DNA of 48,743 nt from Acidimicrobiaceae bacterium (lineage in GTDB: Bacteria > Actinomycetota > Acidimicrobiia > Acidimicrobiales > RAAP-2): NCBI GenBank assembly GCA_027306755.1, contig DAHUZE010000022.1:1-48743 (forward strand), read 5' to 3'. This document shows, piece after piece, positions 48,643-48,743 of this stretch; position 1 is the first letter of the stretch, and the number at the start of each line of letters is the position of its first letter. Position numbers and translations under genes: made by a program. Below the pieces are notes generated by a model, which saw nothing but the letters and a program-made list of their open reading frames with translations, had not been told where the DNA came from and did no database searches.

Positions 48643-48741
48643 CTAGGCCGTAAGACCCAAGGCGTCGGAGCGACCGAGGATCTCGTCGAGGGCCGCGTCG
48701 AGCTCTGCAGCGAGCGGATCGGGCCGCGACCGCCGGCAGCT
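48643..48741 (-). CDS. Possible 3' end of a gene entering from the right edge
   Basis: A short minus-strand open frame of 32 residues ending LAAELDAALDEILGRSDALGLTA and a TAG at 48643. The amphipathic helical character looks protein-like, but the piece is too short to assign, and it may be non-coding. Confidence 0.25.
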   Translation of the reverse strand, partial: SCRRSRPDPLAAELDAALDEILGRSDALGLTA

Positions 48742-48743
48742 GG

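Overview
The window is about 48.7 kb of very GC-rich DNA. Gene content and signals point to Actinomycetota, plausibly a member of Acidimicrobiia, although no marker here proves the class. The support is: an F420-dependent luciferase-like oxidoreductase, a CGNR zinc-finger regulator, a BTAD-type regulator fused to LysM, an IlvX-like TPP enzyme, a zinc-ribbon/phosphatase pair arranged as in mycobacteria, frequent GTG starts, and several starts placed 6-9 nt behind a TANNNT -10 box, as expected for leaderless mRNAs.

Layout. 1-8.9 kb: the tail of a BrkB/YihY membrane protein; a leftward operon (UvrD-like helicase, GlcD-like FAD oxidase, IlvX-like TPP enzyme); and a rightward operon (alpha/beta hydrolase, membrane-anchored MurF-like ligase, D-Ala-D-Ala-ligase-like ATP-grasp enzyme). 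8.9-13.4 kb: a leftward group with a sigma-region-4-like protein, a secreted Ser/Thr/Pro-rich protein and a 904-aa membrane LysM-BTAD regulator. 13.5-16.6 kb: small unknown proteins, a CHAP hydrolase, a lipoprotein and an inositol-monophosphatase-family enzyme. 16.8-19.6 kb: tRNA-Val(UAC) followed by an accessory patch with a three-TM membrane protein, a 52-aa Pro-rich partner, a resolvase-type HTH protein, a scrambled partial second copy of these and an IS5-type transposase fragment.

19.2-25.7 kb: a CGNR regulator divergent from an EamA transporter over a palindromic operator, then a four-gene MacAB-like transporter with two different adaptor proteins. 25.7-28.3 kb: a decaying patch (frameshifted P-loop kinase, intact GNAT enzyme and ACT protein, broken ASCH gene). 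28.3-32.7 kb: a two-component system with a small exported protein upstream and two exported PepSY-like proteins downstream. 32.7-36.6 kb: a frameshifted MEDS/HATPase regulator, a formate/nitrite-type channel, a truncated flavin/PLP-oxidase-family gene and an amidase-like protein lacking one zinc ligand.

36.6-43.7 kb: mostly intact housekeeping genes: MFS transporter, two small membrane proteins, an endonuclease/exonuclease/phosphatase protein, and a coupled aminotransferase-PhzF-NUDIX-zinc ribbon-histidine phosphatase run. 43.7-48.7 kb: two gene graveyards. The first holds remnants of an APC permease, MetE and GltD; the second holds remnants of a carboxymuconolactone decarboxylase, an aconitase and an IS630 transposase. 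They flank an intact LLM oxidoreductase and a DUF2269-like membrane protein.

The most promising less-described units are the tRNA-adjacent membrane protein/mini-protein pair with its decayed duplicate, the kinase/regulator/PepSY locus with upstream 23-nt direct repeats, the two-adaptor ABC transporter, and the hydrolase/TM-Mur ligase/ATP-grasp operon. All assignments come from reading motifs by eye; no database search was run.
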